DNA from: Sphingomonas leidyi
Lineage (GTDB): Bacteria > Pseudomonadota > Alphaproteobacteria > Sphingomonadales > Sphingomonadaceae
Length of the DNA: 64,000 nucleotides
Direction of reading: 5' to 3'
Assembly (NCBI RefSeq): GCF_011761945.1
Contig: NZ_JAASQV010000002.1
Location: 1-64,000 of the forward strand
The notes under the pieces were generated by a model. The model made no database searches and had not been told where the DNA came from. It saw only the letters and a program-made list of their open reading frames with translations. Positions 17,923-26,711 of this stretch are shown here, piece by piece (the first letter of the stretch is position 1; each line of letters begins with the position of its first letter). A program made the translations under genes and the position numbers.

Positions 17923-18102
17923 TCAGGCGTATTCCTGCTCGAGCACGCGCATCTCGTCGGCGCCGGTAAGTTCGGCAAGGCGCTTGAGATAGGTCTCCGC
18001 GAGCTGGCGGCGGCGCAGCGCGGCGGCCTCCGTCATCGCCCGCTTCGCGGCAGCGAGTTCCTGAGCGGCGCGACGCCGATAATAGCGTTCGTTGGATTCC
18101 AT
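17923..18102 (-). CDS. Small charged protein, unknown function
   Basis: A 59-residue protein starting MESNERYYRRRAAQELAAAKRAM and rich in Arg, Ala and Glu, predicted to be a single long helix pair. ATG 18102 is the natural start; a longer reading would add an unlikely Arg/Ser-rich head. It is divergent from yraN by about 80 bases. No family is recognised; coding likelihood rests on composition and position. Confidence 0.6.
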   Translation of the reverse strand: MESNERYYRRRAAQELAAAKRAMTEAAALRRRQLAETYLKRLAELTGADEMRVLEQEYA

Positions 18103-18183
18103 CAGAATGCGACCCCCCGAAAGCACCGATAAACCCGGTTCGGTGCGACTCGGTCTGGCGATGGTAACCAAAGTTATCCACAG

Positions 18184-18561
18184 GTGCGAGTCGTGAAGGG
18201 TAAAAGACCAACGGATCGCCGCGCTGCGGAAACGCGTGGCCGCGAAGGCGAGCGCCGCGCCGCCTGGTGGCTATGGCTGAAAGGCTGGAAAATCCTCGAT
18301 CGCCGGGTCCGCACCCCGGCCGGCGAAGTCGATCTGGTTGTGCGCCGCGGCAGCCTGATCGCCTTTGTCGAAGTCAAGACGCGCGCCACCGCGGCCGATC
18401 TCGATTTCGCGATCGACGAGCGCCGGCTTGCCCGCGTCGCCGCCGCGGCCGAAGTGCTGATGCCGCGCTATGCCGGCCCGAACGACGATATCCGGGTCGA
18501 CGTGATCCTCATTGCCCCGGGGACGCCGCCTCGCCATATCGAGAACGCCTGGATGGGGTGA
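18184..18561 (+). CDS. UPF0102 (YraN) family endonuclease-like protein
   Basis: A 125-residue protein with the restriction-endonuclease-like core GEVDLVVRRGSLIAFVEVKTR. The Glu, Asp and ExK residues are the putative metal-binding set, preceded by GREGERRAAWWLWLKGW. Function in the cell is unknown. The start is GTG 18184 or GTG 18193; there is no ATG. It is in the YraL/LpoA/YraN neighbourhood known from E. coli. Its stop codon lies inside a 24-bp palindrome. Confidence 0.88.
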   Translation: MRVVKGKRPTDRRAAETRGREGERRAAWWLWLKGWKILDRRVRTPAGEVDLVVRRGSLIAFVEVKTRATAADLDFAIDERRLARVAAAAEVLMPRYAGPNDDIRVDVILIAPGTPPRHIENAWMG

Positions 18562-18580
18562 CTTATTCGAATAAGTCACC
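18557..18580. promoter_or_regulatory. 24-bp perfect palindrome before gshB
   Basis: Half-site GGTGACTTATTC is followed directly by its exact reverse complement, centred between 18568 and 18569. It overlaps the yraN stop and ends 24 bases before the gshB ATG. The AT-rich centre and absent T-run fit a dimeric-repressor operator better than an intrinsic terminator, although an RNA hairpin is possible. Confidence 0.55.
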
Positions 18581-18604
18581 TAAGGCGTTCCCGAAGGAGG
18601 CCGA

Positions 18605-19561
18605 ATGTCGCTCAATGTCGCCGTGCAGATGGACCCGCTCGACGCGATCAACATCGCGGGGGATTCGACCTTCGCGCTGATGCTCTCCGCCCAGGCGCGC
18701 GGCCACCGGCTGTTCCATTACGGCGCCGAGGACCTCAACTATTCCGCCGGCCGCGTCTGGACCCGGGCGCATCCCGTGACCGTGCAGCGCGTGGCGGGCG
18801 ATCATTTCCGCTTCGAGGCGCCGGTGTCGCTCGACCTGGGCGCCGACGCCGATGTCGTGCTCATGCGCCAGGATCCGCCCTTCGACCTGGGCTATATCAC
18901 CGCGACGCATCTGCTCGAGCGGATCGCCGACCGGACGCTGGTGGTCAACGATCCCGCCAGCGTGCGCAACGCGCCGGAGAAGGTGTTCGTCCTCGACTAT
19001 CCGCAGTTCATGCCGCCGACGCTGGTCACCCGCAGCCTGGACGAGGCGCGCGCCTTTCTGGCCGTGCATGGCGAGATCGTCATCAAGCCGCTCCACGGCA
19101 ATGGCGGCAAGGCGATCTTCAAGGTGGGCCGCGACGGCGCCAACCTCTCTTCGCTGATCGAAGTGTTCAACACCGCCTGGCGCGAGCCGCACATGGTGCA
19201 GGCCTTCCTCCCCTCGGTGGCGGCGGGCGACAAGCGCATCGTGCTGGTCGACGGCGAAGTGGCCGGCGCGATCAACCGCATTCCGGGCGAAGGCGAGATC
19301 CGCTCGAACCTGGCAGTGGGCGGCAGCGCGGCCAAGACCGAGCTGACGGCGCGCGAACAGGAGATCTGCGCGGTGCTGGGCCCGGAGCTGAAGCAGCGCG
19401 GGCTGCTGTTCGTCGGCATCGACGTGATCGGCGGCGAGTGGCTGACCGAGATCAACGTCACTTCCCCAACCGGCATCGTCGCGATCGACCGGTTCAACGG
19501 CACCGACACCGCCGCGCTGATCTGGCAGGCGATCGAGCGCCGCGTCGCCGAACGGAACTGA
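18605..19561 (+). CDS. gshB: Glutathione synthetase
   Basis: A 318-residue ATP-grasp ligase joining gamma-glutamylcysteine and glycine, the last step of glutathione synthesis. The N-terminus (VAVQMDPLDAINIAGDSTFALM) is the hallmark MD-P...I.....D(S/T). Also seen are VVNDPASVRNAPEKVF, the ATP-grasp segment VIKPLHGNGGKAIFKV, and the C-terminal GIDVIGGEWLTEINVTSPTG. A strong AAGGAGG ribosome site lies just upstream of ATG 18605. dedA follows 10 bases downstream. Confidence 0.97.
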   Translation: MSLNVAVQMDPLDAINIAGDSTFALMLSAQARGHRLFHYGAEDLNYSAGRVWTRAHPVTVQRVAGDHFRFEAPVSLDLGADADVVLMRQDPPFDLGYITATHLLERIADRTLVVNDPASVRNAPEKVFVLDYPQFMPPTLVTRSLDEARAFLAVHGEIVIKPLHGNGGKAIFKVGRDGANLSSLIEVFNTAWREPHMVQAFLPSVAAGDKRIVLVDGEVAGAINRIPGEGEIRSNLAVGGSAAKTELTAREQEICAVLGPELKQRGLLFVGIDVIGGEWLTEINVTSPTGIVAIDRFNGTDTAALIWQAIERRVAERN

Positions 19562-19571
19562 TCGAGGCGCT

Positions 19572-20156
19572 ATGTGGGACGCGGCTTCCTGGGGCTATTG
19601 GGGCATCTTCTGGCTGATGGTGCTCGAGAACGTCATTCCACCGGTGCCGTCGGAAGCGATCATGAGCGTCGCGGGCATCGCCGTGGCGCGCGGCGAGATG
19701 AACCTGGCGCTCGTGCTGCTCGCCGGCACCGCGGGCACGGTGCTGGGCAATCTCTTCTGGTGGGAGATCGGCCGGCGGCTGGGCTACAAGCGCCTGCGGC
19801 CGCTGATCGATCGCTGGGGCCGCTGGCTGACGCTCGACTGGCACGAGATCGAGAAGCTCAAGACCTATTTCGACAAATGGGGCGGGCCGACCGTGCTGAT
19901 CTTCCGCTTCATGCCGGTGGGCCGCACGATCATCTCGATCCCCGCCGGGCTGATGCACATGCCCTTCTGGCGCTTCGTCGGCTACACCGCCGTGGGCAGC
20001 GCGATCTGGAACATCATCCTGGTGGGCGTGGGCTATGCGCTCGGCGCCACGATCGAGGATATCGAGCATTGGGTGGGGCCTGCGATCATCGCCATCGTCG
20101 CCGGGATCGCACTGCTCTATGTCTGGCGGATCCTCACCTGGAAGCCGCGAGACTGA
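19572..20156 (+). CDS. DedA family inner-membrane protein
   Basis: A 194-residue multi-pass protein with the family marks ENVIPPVPSEAIM near residue 20, GTAGTVLGNLFWWEIGRRLG, and the conserved RFMPVGRTIISIPAGLMHM, equivalent to the F-R-x4-R-x8-G motif. DedA proteins are linked to lipid-carrier or phospholipid translocation and envelope integrity. It follows gshB in an apparent operon. Its 3' end overlaps the convergent GAF gene by 23 bases. Confidence 0.92.
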   Translation: MWDAASWGYWGIFWLMVLENVIPPVPSEAIMSVAGIAVARGEMNLALVLLAGTAGTVLGNLFWWEIGRRLGYKRLRPLIDRWGRWLTLDWHEIEKLKTYFDKWGGPTVLIFRFMPVGRTIISIPAGLMHMPFWRFVGYTAVGSAIWNIILVGVGYALGATIEDIEHWVGPAIIAIVAGIALLYVWRILTWKPRD

Positions 20157-20613
20157 TACGGTCGAGCGCAGCCGCGATCCGCTGGGCATAGGCTTCCATC
20201 TGCGGGGCAAGCGCGGCGAGGCCAAGGCGCGACGCCGGATCGACGGCGCACAGCGTACCGAAGAAGCTGCCGTCGCCGCGCAGGATCGGCCAGGAGATAT
20301 AGCTGCGGAAGCCGTAGAGCGCGGGCGTGTGATGCCGGCGCCATTCGGGATCGGCATCGACATCGTCGATATAGATGCCCTGCCCGCTCGCGCGGATCTC
20401 GTCGCAGATCGTGGTCTTGATCGCCAGCTCCTCGCCGGGGTTCAGCCCGAACTCGATCTTGTCGAGCACCTGGCAGGCCACCCAGCGATCGGCGGTGACG
20501 CGCGCCACCGCGGCGAAGCCCATGCCGGTGCGCTCGCACAATTCGGCGAGGATAGTCTCGACTTCGGGGATGCGCTGGATGTCCGTGACGTCAGCGAGAT
20601 AGGGATGGTCCAT
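20134..20613 (-). CDS. GAF-domain protein
   Basis: A 159-residue soluble protein that is almost wholly one GAF domain (about 15-145), including KTTICDEIRASGQGIYIDDV and YISWPILRGDGSFFGTLCAVDP. Such single-domain GAF proteins bind small molecules or act as partners of signalling enzymes; no output domain is present. ATG 20613 is the natural start. The stop lies 23 bases inside the dedA coding region on the other strand, and xerC lies upstream in the same direction. Confidence 0.85.
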   Translation of the reverse strand: MDHPYLADVTDIQRIPEVETILAELCERTGMGFAAVARVTADRWVACQVLDKIEFGLNPGEELAIKTTICDEIRASGQGIYIDDVDADPEWRRHHTPALYGFRSYISWPILRGDGSFFGTLCAVDPASRLGLAALAPQMEAYAQRIAAALDRISLAASR

Positions 20614-20657
20614 GCACCCGCCGTAGCGAAGCGGAGCCCCCCTGTAACTGATCGAAA

Positions 20658-21551
20658 TCAGGCGCGGGGATGGGCGCTCCGATAGACGTCGAGCAAGTGC
20701 GCGGCATCGACGGCGGTATAGACCTGAGTCGAGCTGAGGCTGGCATGGCCGAGCAGCTCCTGCAGCGCGCGCAGGTCCGCCCCGCGGCCCAGCAGATGCG
20801 TGGCGAAGCTGTGGCGCAGCGCATGCGGCGTGGTGCGATCCGACAGGCCGAGCGCGGCCCGGGCGGAGCGGACCGACTTGCGGATCCCCCCCGCCGGCAT
20901 CGGGCCGCCCTTCGCGCCGCGGAACAGCGGGGCATCGCGCGCGACGCCATAGGGGCAGGCACGGGCATAGGCCTCGATTGCCTCGCGCACCTGGGGGAGC
21001 AGCGGAACGATCCGCGTCTTGTCGCGCTTGCCGGTGACGCTCATCGTCTGGCCCAGCGGGAGCACGGCGCCGGTGAGCCCCACGGCCTCGCCGATGCGCA
21101 GCCCGGCGCCATAGAGCAGCAGCAGCACCGCCCAGTCGCGCAGCCCGATCCAGGGCTCGCGCGCTTCCTCGGAAACCGTCTCGGCCAGCGCGACCGCCTC
21201 GTGCGGGGCGATCGGACGGGGCACGCCCTTCTTGACGCGCGGCCCCCTGAGGCGGGGAAGCGCCGCATCGTCGCCGCCGGCGAACTTCAGGAAGCCGCGC
21301 ACCGCCGAAAGCTCGCGCGCGGCGGAGGCGTTGGACAGGCCCTCGCCGCGGCGATGGGCGAGATAGGCGCGCAGGTCCGCGGCGCTCGCCCGGCCGAGCG
21401 CGTCGCGCGTGACCGGGCCGCCCCAATGTTCCCGGAGAAAGGCGACCAGCCGCTCGGCAGTGGCGCCATAGGCCCGCACCGTGTGCGCCGAGCGCCGCCG
21501 GTCACGCGCAAGGTGCTGGGCATAGAGGAGCGGGAGGGCGGGTTCGGTCAT
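20658..21551 (-). CDS. xerC: Tyrosine recombinase XerC
   Basis: A 297-residue site-specific recombinase that resolves chromosome dimers at dif with XerD. The catalytic set is complete: R152 (GAGLRIGEAVGL), K175, H243 and R246 (HALRHSFATHLL), H269 (LLGHASLSSTQ) and Y278. The N-terminal SAM-like core-binding domain spans about 1-95. Length and motifs fit XerC rather than a phage integrase. A palindromic repeat lies upstream. Confidence 0.92.
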   Translation of the reverse strand: MTEPALPLLYAQHLARDRRRSAHTVRAYGATAERLVAFLREHWGGPVTRDALGRASAADLRAYLAHRRGEGLSNASAARELSAVRGFLKFAGGDDAALPRLRGPRVKKGVPRPIAPHEAVALAETVSEEAREPWIGLRDWAVLLLLYGAGLRIGEAVGLTGAVLPLGQTMSVTGKRDKTRIVPLLPQVREAIEAYARACPYGVARDAPLFRGAKGGPMPAGGIRKSVRSARAALGLSDRTTPHALRHSFATHLLGRGADLRALQELLGHASLSSTQVYTAVDAAHLLDVYRSAHPRA

Positions 21552-21566
21552 GGGGGGATAGTATAT

Positions 21567-21693
21567 TTCCTCCCCGAGCTTGTCTCGGGGCGGGGGGCCG
21601 CCGGCCGCAGGTCGGTGGTGGGGGGCCGCGGCCGCCCCTCGACCACTCGCCCTGCCAGCGGTCCCCCTCCCCCGGCAAGCCGGGGGAGGAATT
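21567..21693. repeat. Imperfect inverted repeat between transaldolase and xerC
   Basis: Arms of about 24 bases lie at the two ends. The left, at 21567-21590, begins TTCCTCCCCGAGCTTGTCTC; the right, at about 21668-21693, reads on the other strand as TTCCTCCCCCGGCTTGCC. A GC-rich middle separates them. Each arm is itself a small hairpin. No protein is encoded between. Confidence 0.5.
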
Positions 21694-21699
21694 GGGAAA

Positions 21700-22353
21700 T
21701 CACCCGATCTTCTGGCCGGTCTTGGCCCAGTCGGCCATGAAGGCGGCGATGCCGTTGTCGGTCAGCGGGTGCTTGACCAGCTGGCGGATCACGCTCGGCG
21801 GCGCGGTCATCACGTCGGCGCCGATCTTGGCGGCTTCGAGCACATGGATCGGGTTGCGCACGCTGGCGACCAGGATCTCGGTGTCGAAGGCGTAATTGTC
21901 GTAGATCGTGCGGATGTCGGCGATCAGGTCCATGCCCGGATAGCCGATATCGTCGTGCCGGCCGACGAACGGCGAGATGAAGGTCGCGCCGGCCTTGGCC
22001 GCGAGCAGCGCCTGGTTGGCCGAGAAGCACAGCGTCACATTGACCATCGTGCCGTCGTCGGTGAGCGCCTTGCACGCCTTCAGGCCGTCGATCGTCAGCG
22101 GCACCTTGACCGCGACATTGTCGGCGATCTTCCGGACGATCTCCGCCTCGCGCATCATGCCCTCGAAATCGAGCGCCACGACCTCGGCCGAGACCGGACC
22201 CTCGACGATCTCGCAGATCTCGGCGACCACTTCGAGGAAGTCGCGGCCCGCCTTGTGGATCAGCGAGGGGTTGGTGGTGACGCCGTCGAGCAGGCCGGTG
22301 GCGGCCAGGTCGCGAATGTCGGCGGTATCGGCGGTGTCGGCGAAGAACTTCAT
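21700..22353 (-). CDS. Short transaldolase / fructose-6-phosphate aldolase family
   Basis: A 217-residue class I aldolase of the small transaldolase subfamily (TalC/FSA). The Schiff-base lysine is K83 in [12 protein letters not shown]. Other marks are [41 protein letters not shown] and [15 protein letters not shown]. In bacteria lacking the long transaldolase this protein does the pentose-phosphate reaction. Whether it is transaldolase or F6P aldolase cannot be fixed from sequence. Confidence 0.93.
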   Translation of the reverse strand: MKFFADTADTADIRDLAATGLLDGVTTNPSLIHKAGRDFLEVVAEICEIVEGPVSAEVVALDFEGMMREAEIVRKIADNVAVKVPLTIDGLKACKALTDDGTMVNVTLCFSANQALLAAKAGATFISPFVGRHDDIGYPGMDLIADIRTIYDNYAFDTEILVASVRNPIHVLEAAKIGADVMTAPPSVIRQLVKHPLTDNGIAAFMADWAKTGQKIG

Positions 22354-22378
22354 CGGGAATCCCTTATGACATTTGCTG

Positions 22379-22777
22379 TCAGTCGTGCGTGAGCATCAGC
22401 TTTGCACGGTCGCCCTTAAGCCGATTCACCGTGACGCGATAGGTGCCCGGGCGCATCCGGTAATAGAGGATCTTGTGGATCGTCGAGCAGCGCGGCCCCC
22501 GGCGCTCCGACGCCATGCGCAGCGCGCGGCGGTCCCCGGCCGCGAAGGCGTCGATCCACCCGGCGCGATCGATCGCGATGCCGACCGTGCCGGCCTTGCG
22601 GATGGCGATCCGGGTCTCGATGCCGCCGCCGCGGATCGGCAGCGTCACCGCATGGCCGGTATCGAGCCCGCGCCCCTCGCGCTTCCAGCCGGCGAGCGGA
22701 CGCGGAAGCCGCGTGTCGAGCGCCGTGCAGCGCCCCTGCGCCGCCATGCCCAGAGCCAGCGCCGTCATGAGAATCAT
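22379..22777 (-). CDS. Small secreted protein, unknown family (paralogue of 23928-24377)
   Basis: A 132-residue exported protein with a short signal peptide ([15 protein letters not shown]). The mature part has two Cys, one right after the signal region and one in RCSTIHKI, which may form a disulfide. Shared with the protein at 23928-24377 are LP..L.GW, AG..GIA.D..GWID, P.CSTI.KI and RPG.YR..V..L. ATG 22777 is preferred over GTG 22780. Function unknown. Confidence 0.72.
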   Translation of the reverse strand: MILMTALALGMAAQGRCTALDTRLPRPLAGWKREGRGLDTGHAVTLPIRGGGIETRIAIRKAGTVGIAIDRAGWIDAFAAGDRRALRMASERRGPRCSTIHKILYYRMRPGTYRVTVNRLKGDRAKLMLTHD

Positions 22778-22852
22778 CACTCTTCTCCCCCCTTTGGATG
22801 GCAGCGATGTTCCACGAATGTTCCGGAGCCGGCAAGAAGAGCTTGCACCGGA

Positions 22853-23530
22853 ATGAAGACGATGCGTTTAGACGCGATGCGCTCGTGCGTCGCCCTGCCC
22901 CTGCTCCTCGCCGCCGCGCCCGCGCTCGCGCAGCGGACCGACGACCAGCTCTGGCTGCAGGCGAGCGGCGTCGTCCGCGTGGGCGAGCATGAGGAAGCGA
23001 CGGTGGAAAGCATCGCCCGTTTCGGCGACCGCGCCCGCGGCCTGGCGCATACCGAGATCGGCGGGCTGTTCGCCTGGAAGCTGGGCAAGGTCGAGCTCGC
23101 CATCGGCTATCGCCACGTCGAGGATTTCGTCGGCGACCGGACGCTGCCGAACGAGGAGCGGCTGCGCCAGCACGTGATCGTGCCGCTGGGCGCCGGCTTC
23201 GCCACGCGGATCCGGCTCGAGCAGCGCTTCAACAGCTCGGGCCCCGCGATCGGCCACCGCGTGCGCGGCCAGCTTCGCTTCAACGCGCCGCTGGGCCGGA
23301 CCGGGCTCGGCCTGTTCGCCACGCACGAGACCTTCCTCAATCTCAACACCACCGGCTGGGGCCAGCGCGGCGGGATCGAGCGGGTGCGGGCCAATGTCGG
23401 CCTGGGGGCGCCGGTGGGCCGCCGGCTGCGCGTCGAGATCGGCTATCTCAACCAGTATCGCTTCGGCCGCGCCGGCGCGCGCGACCAGATGGACCATGCG
23501 ATGACGATCGGGCTGACGCTGCGGCCCTAG
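22853..23530 (+). CDS. DUF2490-type outer-membrane beta-barrel protein
   Basis: About 225 residues with a signal peptide ending APALAQ, then alternating beta-strands rich in Arg and aromatic residues (FGDRARGLAHTEIGG, RIRLEQRFNSSGPAIGHRVR, RVEIGYLNQYRFG). This matches the DUF2490 family of small outer-membrane barrels. ATG 22853 is used; ATG 22862 or 22877 would give a more usual signal peptide. Its TAG stop is interlocked with the opposite gene's TAG in a shared CTAG. Confidence 0.75.
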   Translation: MKTMRLDAMRSCVALPLLLAAAPALAQRTDDQLWLQASGVVRVGEHEEATVESIARFGDRARGLAHTEIGGLFAWKLGKVELAIGYRHVEDFVGDRTLPNEERLRQHVIVPLGAGFATRIRLEQRFNSSGPAIGHRVRGQLRFNAPLGRTGLGLFATHETFLNLNTTGWGQRGGIERVRANVGLGAPVGRRLRVEIGYLNQYRFGRAGARDQMDHAMTIGLTLRP

Positions 23531-23931
23531 TCCTGGCTCACCTGCCGGAGGATCGCGGCGGAATCGCGGGCGCCCCAGCGCTCGGTGATCTTTCCGTCCT
23601 CGAGCCGGAACCATTCCATCGCGGCCACCTCATAGGGCCGGCCGGTCGGTGCCATCCCGCCCATGCCGCGAAAGGGGCCGACGAAACGGCCGGTCTCGCG
23701 CAGGCGCACCGCCACCGAATCCCCCTCGGCGACCAGGTCGAGGATCTCGAGCCGCATCTCCATCCCTTCGTGCAGTTCGCGCCAGATCCCCATCGCCATG
23801 TCGAGTGGTCCGGCGCCCAGCACACCCCAGATCTTCGCCTCGGGCGCGAAGAGCCGGTTCAGCCGGGCGACATCGTGCGCGTTGAACGCATCGACATAGG
23901 CGCGGACGGCCGCCTTGTTCACCGCGCTCAT
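23527..23931 (-). CDS. SnoaL-like / NTF2-fold small protein
   Basis: A 134-residue soluble protein with the NTF2-like pattern VRAYVDAFNAHDVARLNRLFAPEA at the start and EWFRLEDGKITERWGARDSA at the end. Such cone-shaped folds include SnoaL polyketide cyclases and many proteins of unknown role; no specific substrate is implied. ATG 23931 overlaps the upstream stop as ATGA, so it is co-translated with the secreted protein gene. Confidence 0.82.
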   Translation of the reverse strand: MSAVNKAAVRAYVDAFNAHDVARLNRLFAPEAKIWGVLGAGPLDMAMGIWRELHEGMEMRLEILDLVAEGDSVAVRLRETGRFVGPFRGMGGMAPTGRPYEVAAMEWFRLEDGKITERWGARDSAAILRQVSQD

Positions 23932-24377
23932 TCGCCGGCCACCAGCATCGTCTTCACCTTCGACGCCGACAGCCCCGAGACATAGAGCCGGTAGATGCCG
24001 GGCCGGAGCTCGAAGCGGACGATCTTGCGGATCGTCGAGCATTCGGGGCCGTGGCCGTGCCTGACCGAGGCGAGCGCCGCGCCGCCTTCGATCCCGGGAA
24101 GCACGTCGATCCAGCCGCCCTGATCGAGCGCGATGCCGTAGACCCCCGCGGTTTCGATCTTGAAGCCGATCGTCGCCGCCTTTCCGGGCTTGCTACCGGC
24201 GGGCAGCCCCTTGAGCGCCGCGCCGTCGATCGCGTCGAGTGCCACTGCCTTGCCGGGCACGAATTCGTCGCCGGGCTTCACCCAGCCGAGCAGCGAGACG
24301 GGAAGGCTGGCGTCGGTCGCCTTGCACTGGGTGGTCTGTGCGGCCTGGGCGAGCAGCAGGACGGCGGCGAGCAGCAT
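23928..24377 (-). CDS. Small secreted protein, unknown family (paralogue of 22379-22777)
   Basis: A 149-residue exported protein with signal peptide MLLAAVLLLAQAAQ, then Cys-Lys-Ala-Thr-Asp. It has the same pattern as its paralogue (GIALDQGGWIDVLPG, PECSTIRKI, LRPGIYRLYVSGL) plus an insert of about 15 residues in the middle. Two conserved Cys suggest a disulfide-linked periplasmic fold. It is first in a two-gene unit with the SnoaL-like gene. The function is not recognised. Confidence 0.75.
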   Translation of the reverse strand: MLLAAVLLLAQAAQTTQCKATDASLPVSLLGWVKPGDEFVPGKAVALDAIDGAALKGLPAGSKPGKAATIGFKIETAGVYGIALDQGGWIDVLPGIEGGAALASVRHGHGPECSTIRKIVRFELRPGIYRLYVSGLSASKVKTMLVAGE

Positions 24378-24451
24378 CTTCGGTCTCCTTGAAGCGCCAA
24401 CCGGATACGGGGATTCCGTTTCCGGTGCAAAAGCCCATATGAGGGCGTCCC

Positions 24452-26620
24452 ATGTCCCGCGCCCGCGTCCTCGTCCTCCATCCCGCGCTCGGCCCGCTCG
24501 ACTATCGCGTGCCCGCCGGCATGCGGGTCGCGCCGGGGTCGATCGTCGTCGTGCCGATCGGCCCGCGCCAATATGCCGGCGTGGTCTGGGAAGCCGAGCG
24601 GCTGCCGACCGAGGAGATCGGCGACAATCGGCTGCGCAACATCATGGCCGTGGCCGACGCGCCGCCGATCCCCGCATCGGTGCGCCGGCTGGTCGAGTGG
24701 ACGGCGGACTATTATCTGAGTCCGCCCTCGGCGGTGCTGGCGATGGCGCTGCGCACCTCCGCGGCGTTCGAGAGCGCGCCGACGATCACCGAATATCGCG
24801 CCACCGGCCAGGCGCCCGGCCGGCTCACCCCGCAGCGCGCCCAGGCGCTGGAGCGGATCGGCGAGCGCCAGGGGCTGGTGCGCGAGCTGGCCCTGGCCGC
24901 CGATGTGTCCGACGCGGTGATCCGGGGCCTGGTCAAGACCGGCGCGATCGAGGCGGTGGTGGTCGACACCGACACGCCCTATCCGCTGCCCGACCCCGAT
25001 TTCGCCCCGCCCCGGCTCAATCCCGAACAGGCCGATGCCGCCGCGACCCTGCGCCGGGCAGTGGCCGCGGGAACGTTCCAGCCCTTCCTGCTCGACGGGG
25101 TGACGGGATCGGGCAAGACCGAAGTCTATTTCGAAGCGGTCGCGGCGGCGCTGGCGGCGGGGCGCCAGACGCTGGTGCTGCTGCCCGAGATCGCGCTGAC
25201 CGAGCCGTTCCTCACGCGTTTCGAGAAGCGCTTCGGCTGCGACCCGGTCGCCTGGCATTCGGGCCTGCGCACTTCGCAGCGCCGCCGCGCCTGGCGCGCG
25301 ATCGCCGGCGGCGAGGCGATGGTGACGGTGGGCGCCCGCTCGGCGCTGTTCCTCCCCTATCCGAACCTCGGCCTGATCGTGGTCGACGAGGCGCACGAGA
25401 CCAGCTTCAAGCAGGAGGACGGCGTCCACTATCATGCCCGCGACGTGGCGGTGATGCGCGGTCGGTTCGAGGAATGCCCGGTGATCCTCGCCTCCGCCAC
25501 GCCGGCGATCGAGACGCGCCACCAGGTCGAGCTGGGCCGCTATGCGGAACTCAAGCTCCCCGGCCGCTACGGCGCGGCGGAAATGCCCGAGATCATTCCG
25601 ATCGACCTGATCCAGGCTCCGCCCGAGCGCGGCCGCTGGCTGGCGCCGCCGCTGGTCAAGGCGATCGACGAGACGCTGGCCCGGGGCGAGCAGTCGCTGC
25701 TGTTCCTCAACCGGCGCGGCTATGCCCCGCTGACGCTGTGCCGGCATTGCGGCCACCGCTTCCAATGCCCGAACTGCACGGCCTGGATGGTCGAGCACCG
25801 GCTGCTCCGCCGCCTCTCCTGCCACCATTGCGGCCACACCATTCCGGCGCCGAGCCTGTGCCCCGAGTGCAAGAGCGAGGACACGCTGGTCGCCTGCGGC
25901 CCCGGCGTCGAGCGCATCGCCGACGAAGTGGCGGCGCTGTGGCCCGAGGCGCGCACCGCCATCATCACTTCGGACACGCTCTGGTCGCCCGCCAAGGCGG
26001 CCGAGTTCGTCGCGCGGATGGAGCATGGCGCGATCGACATCGTGGTGGGCACGCAGCTGGTGACCAAGGGCTATCACTTCCCCAACCTGACCCTGGTCGG
26101 CGTGGTCGATGCCGATCTGGGGCTGGACGGCGGCGACCTGCGCGCCAGCGAGCGGACCTTCCAGCAGATCATGCAGGTGGCCGGGCGCGCCGGCCGCGGC
26201 GAGAAGCCCGGCACCGTCTATATCCAGACGCATGCGCCCGACGCGCCGGTGATGCGCGCGCTCGTCTCGGGCGATGCCGAGAGCTTCTATGCCGCCGAGG
26301 CCGAGGCGCGCCGCGACGCCGACGCGCCGCCCTATGGCCGCTATGCCGCGATCATCGTCTCGAGCGAGGACCGCGCCGCCGCCGAGGAAACCGCGCGGAT
26401 GATCGGCCGCACCGCGCCCGAGATCGGCGAGGACATGCACGTCTACGGCCCCGCGCCCGCTCCGCTGGCGATGCTGCGCGGCCGCCACCGCTACCGGCTG
26501 CTCGTCCATGCGCGGCGCAGCTTCGACGTGCAGCAGGTGCTGCGCGACTGGCTGGGCGGCCTGGCCTGGGGCCCCAGGGTGCGCGTGGCCGTGGACGTCG
26601 ATCCCTATAGCTTCGTCTGA
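24452..26620 (+). CDS. priA: Primosomal protein N' (replication restart helicase)
   Basis: A 722-residue superfamily 2 helicase that reloads the replisome at stalled forks. The N-terminal 3'-DNA-binding domain (about 1-105) is followed by Walker A GVTGSGKT at 216-223 and DEAH at 312-315. Zinc-binding Cys pairs include CRHCGHRFQCPNC and CHHCGHTIPAPSLCPEC, and motifs V/VI include TQLVTKGYHFPNL and QVAGRAGRGEKPG. Length is standard for PriA. Confidence 0.97.
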   Translation: MSRARVLVLHPALGPLDYRVPAGMRVAPGSIVVVPIGPRQYAGVVWEAERLPTEEIGDNRLRNIMAVADAPPIPASVRRLVEWTADYYLSPPSAVLAMALRTSAAFESAPTITEYRATGQAPGRLTPQRAQALERIGERQGLVRELALAADVSDAVIRGLVKTGAIEAVVVDTDTPYPLPDPDFAPPRLNPEQADAAATLRRAVAAGTFQPFLLDGVTGSGKTEVYFEAVAAALAAGRQTLVLLPEIALTEPFLTRFEKRFGCDPVAWHSGLRTSQRRRAWRAIAGGEAMVTVGARSALFLPYPNLGLIVVDEAHETSFKQEDGVHYHARDVAVMRGRFEECPVILASATPAIETRHQVELGRYAELKLPGRYGAAEMPEIIPIDLIQAPPERGRWLAPPLVKAIDETLARGEQSLLFLNRRGYAPLTLCRHCGHRFQCPNCTAWMVEHRLLRRLSCHHCGHTIPAPSLCPECKSEDTLVACGPGVERIADEVAALWPEARTAIITSDTLWSPAKAAEFVARMEHGAIDIVVGTQLVTKGYHFPNLTLVGVVDADLGLDGGDLRASERTFQQIMQVAGRAGRGEKPGTVYIQTHAPDAPVMRALVSGDAESFYAAEAEARRDADAPPYGRYAAIIVSSEDRAAAEETARMIGRTAPEIGEDMHVYGPAPAPLAMLRGRHRYRLLVHARRSFDVQQVLRDWLGGLAWGPRVRVAVDVDPYSFV

Positions 26621-26711
26621 TCCGAAGCGGACCCGATCGCCCCGTCCCGCAACGTCACCGATTGACGCGCCGGCCGCAGTTCATAAACTCGGCCGATCGG
26701 GGGGAAGAATC

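Noticed and set aside
20658..21551. XerC as integrase of a prophage or island
   Set aside because: Length, full catalytic set and lack of phage genes or att sites nearby fit the housekeeping recombinase; the tRNA-Gly repeat is more than 6 kb away with core genes between.
24160..26610. An 816-codon plus-strand frame overlapping priA
   Set aside because: It is an out-of-frame reading of priA with Arg/Pro/Ala-rich composition and no domain.
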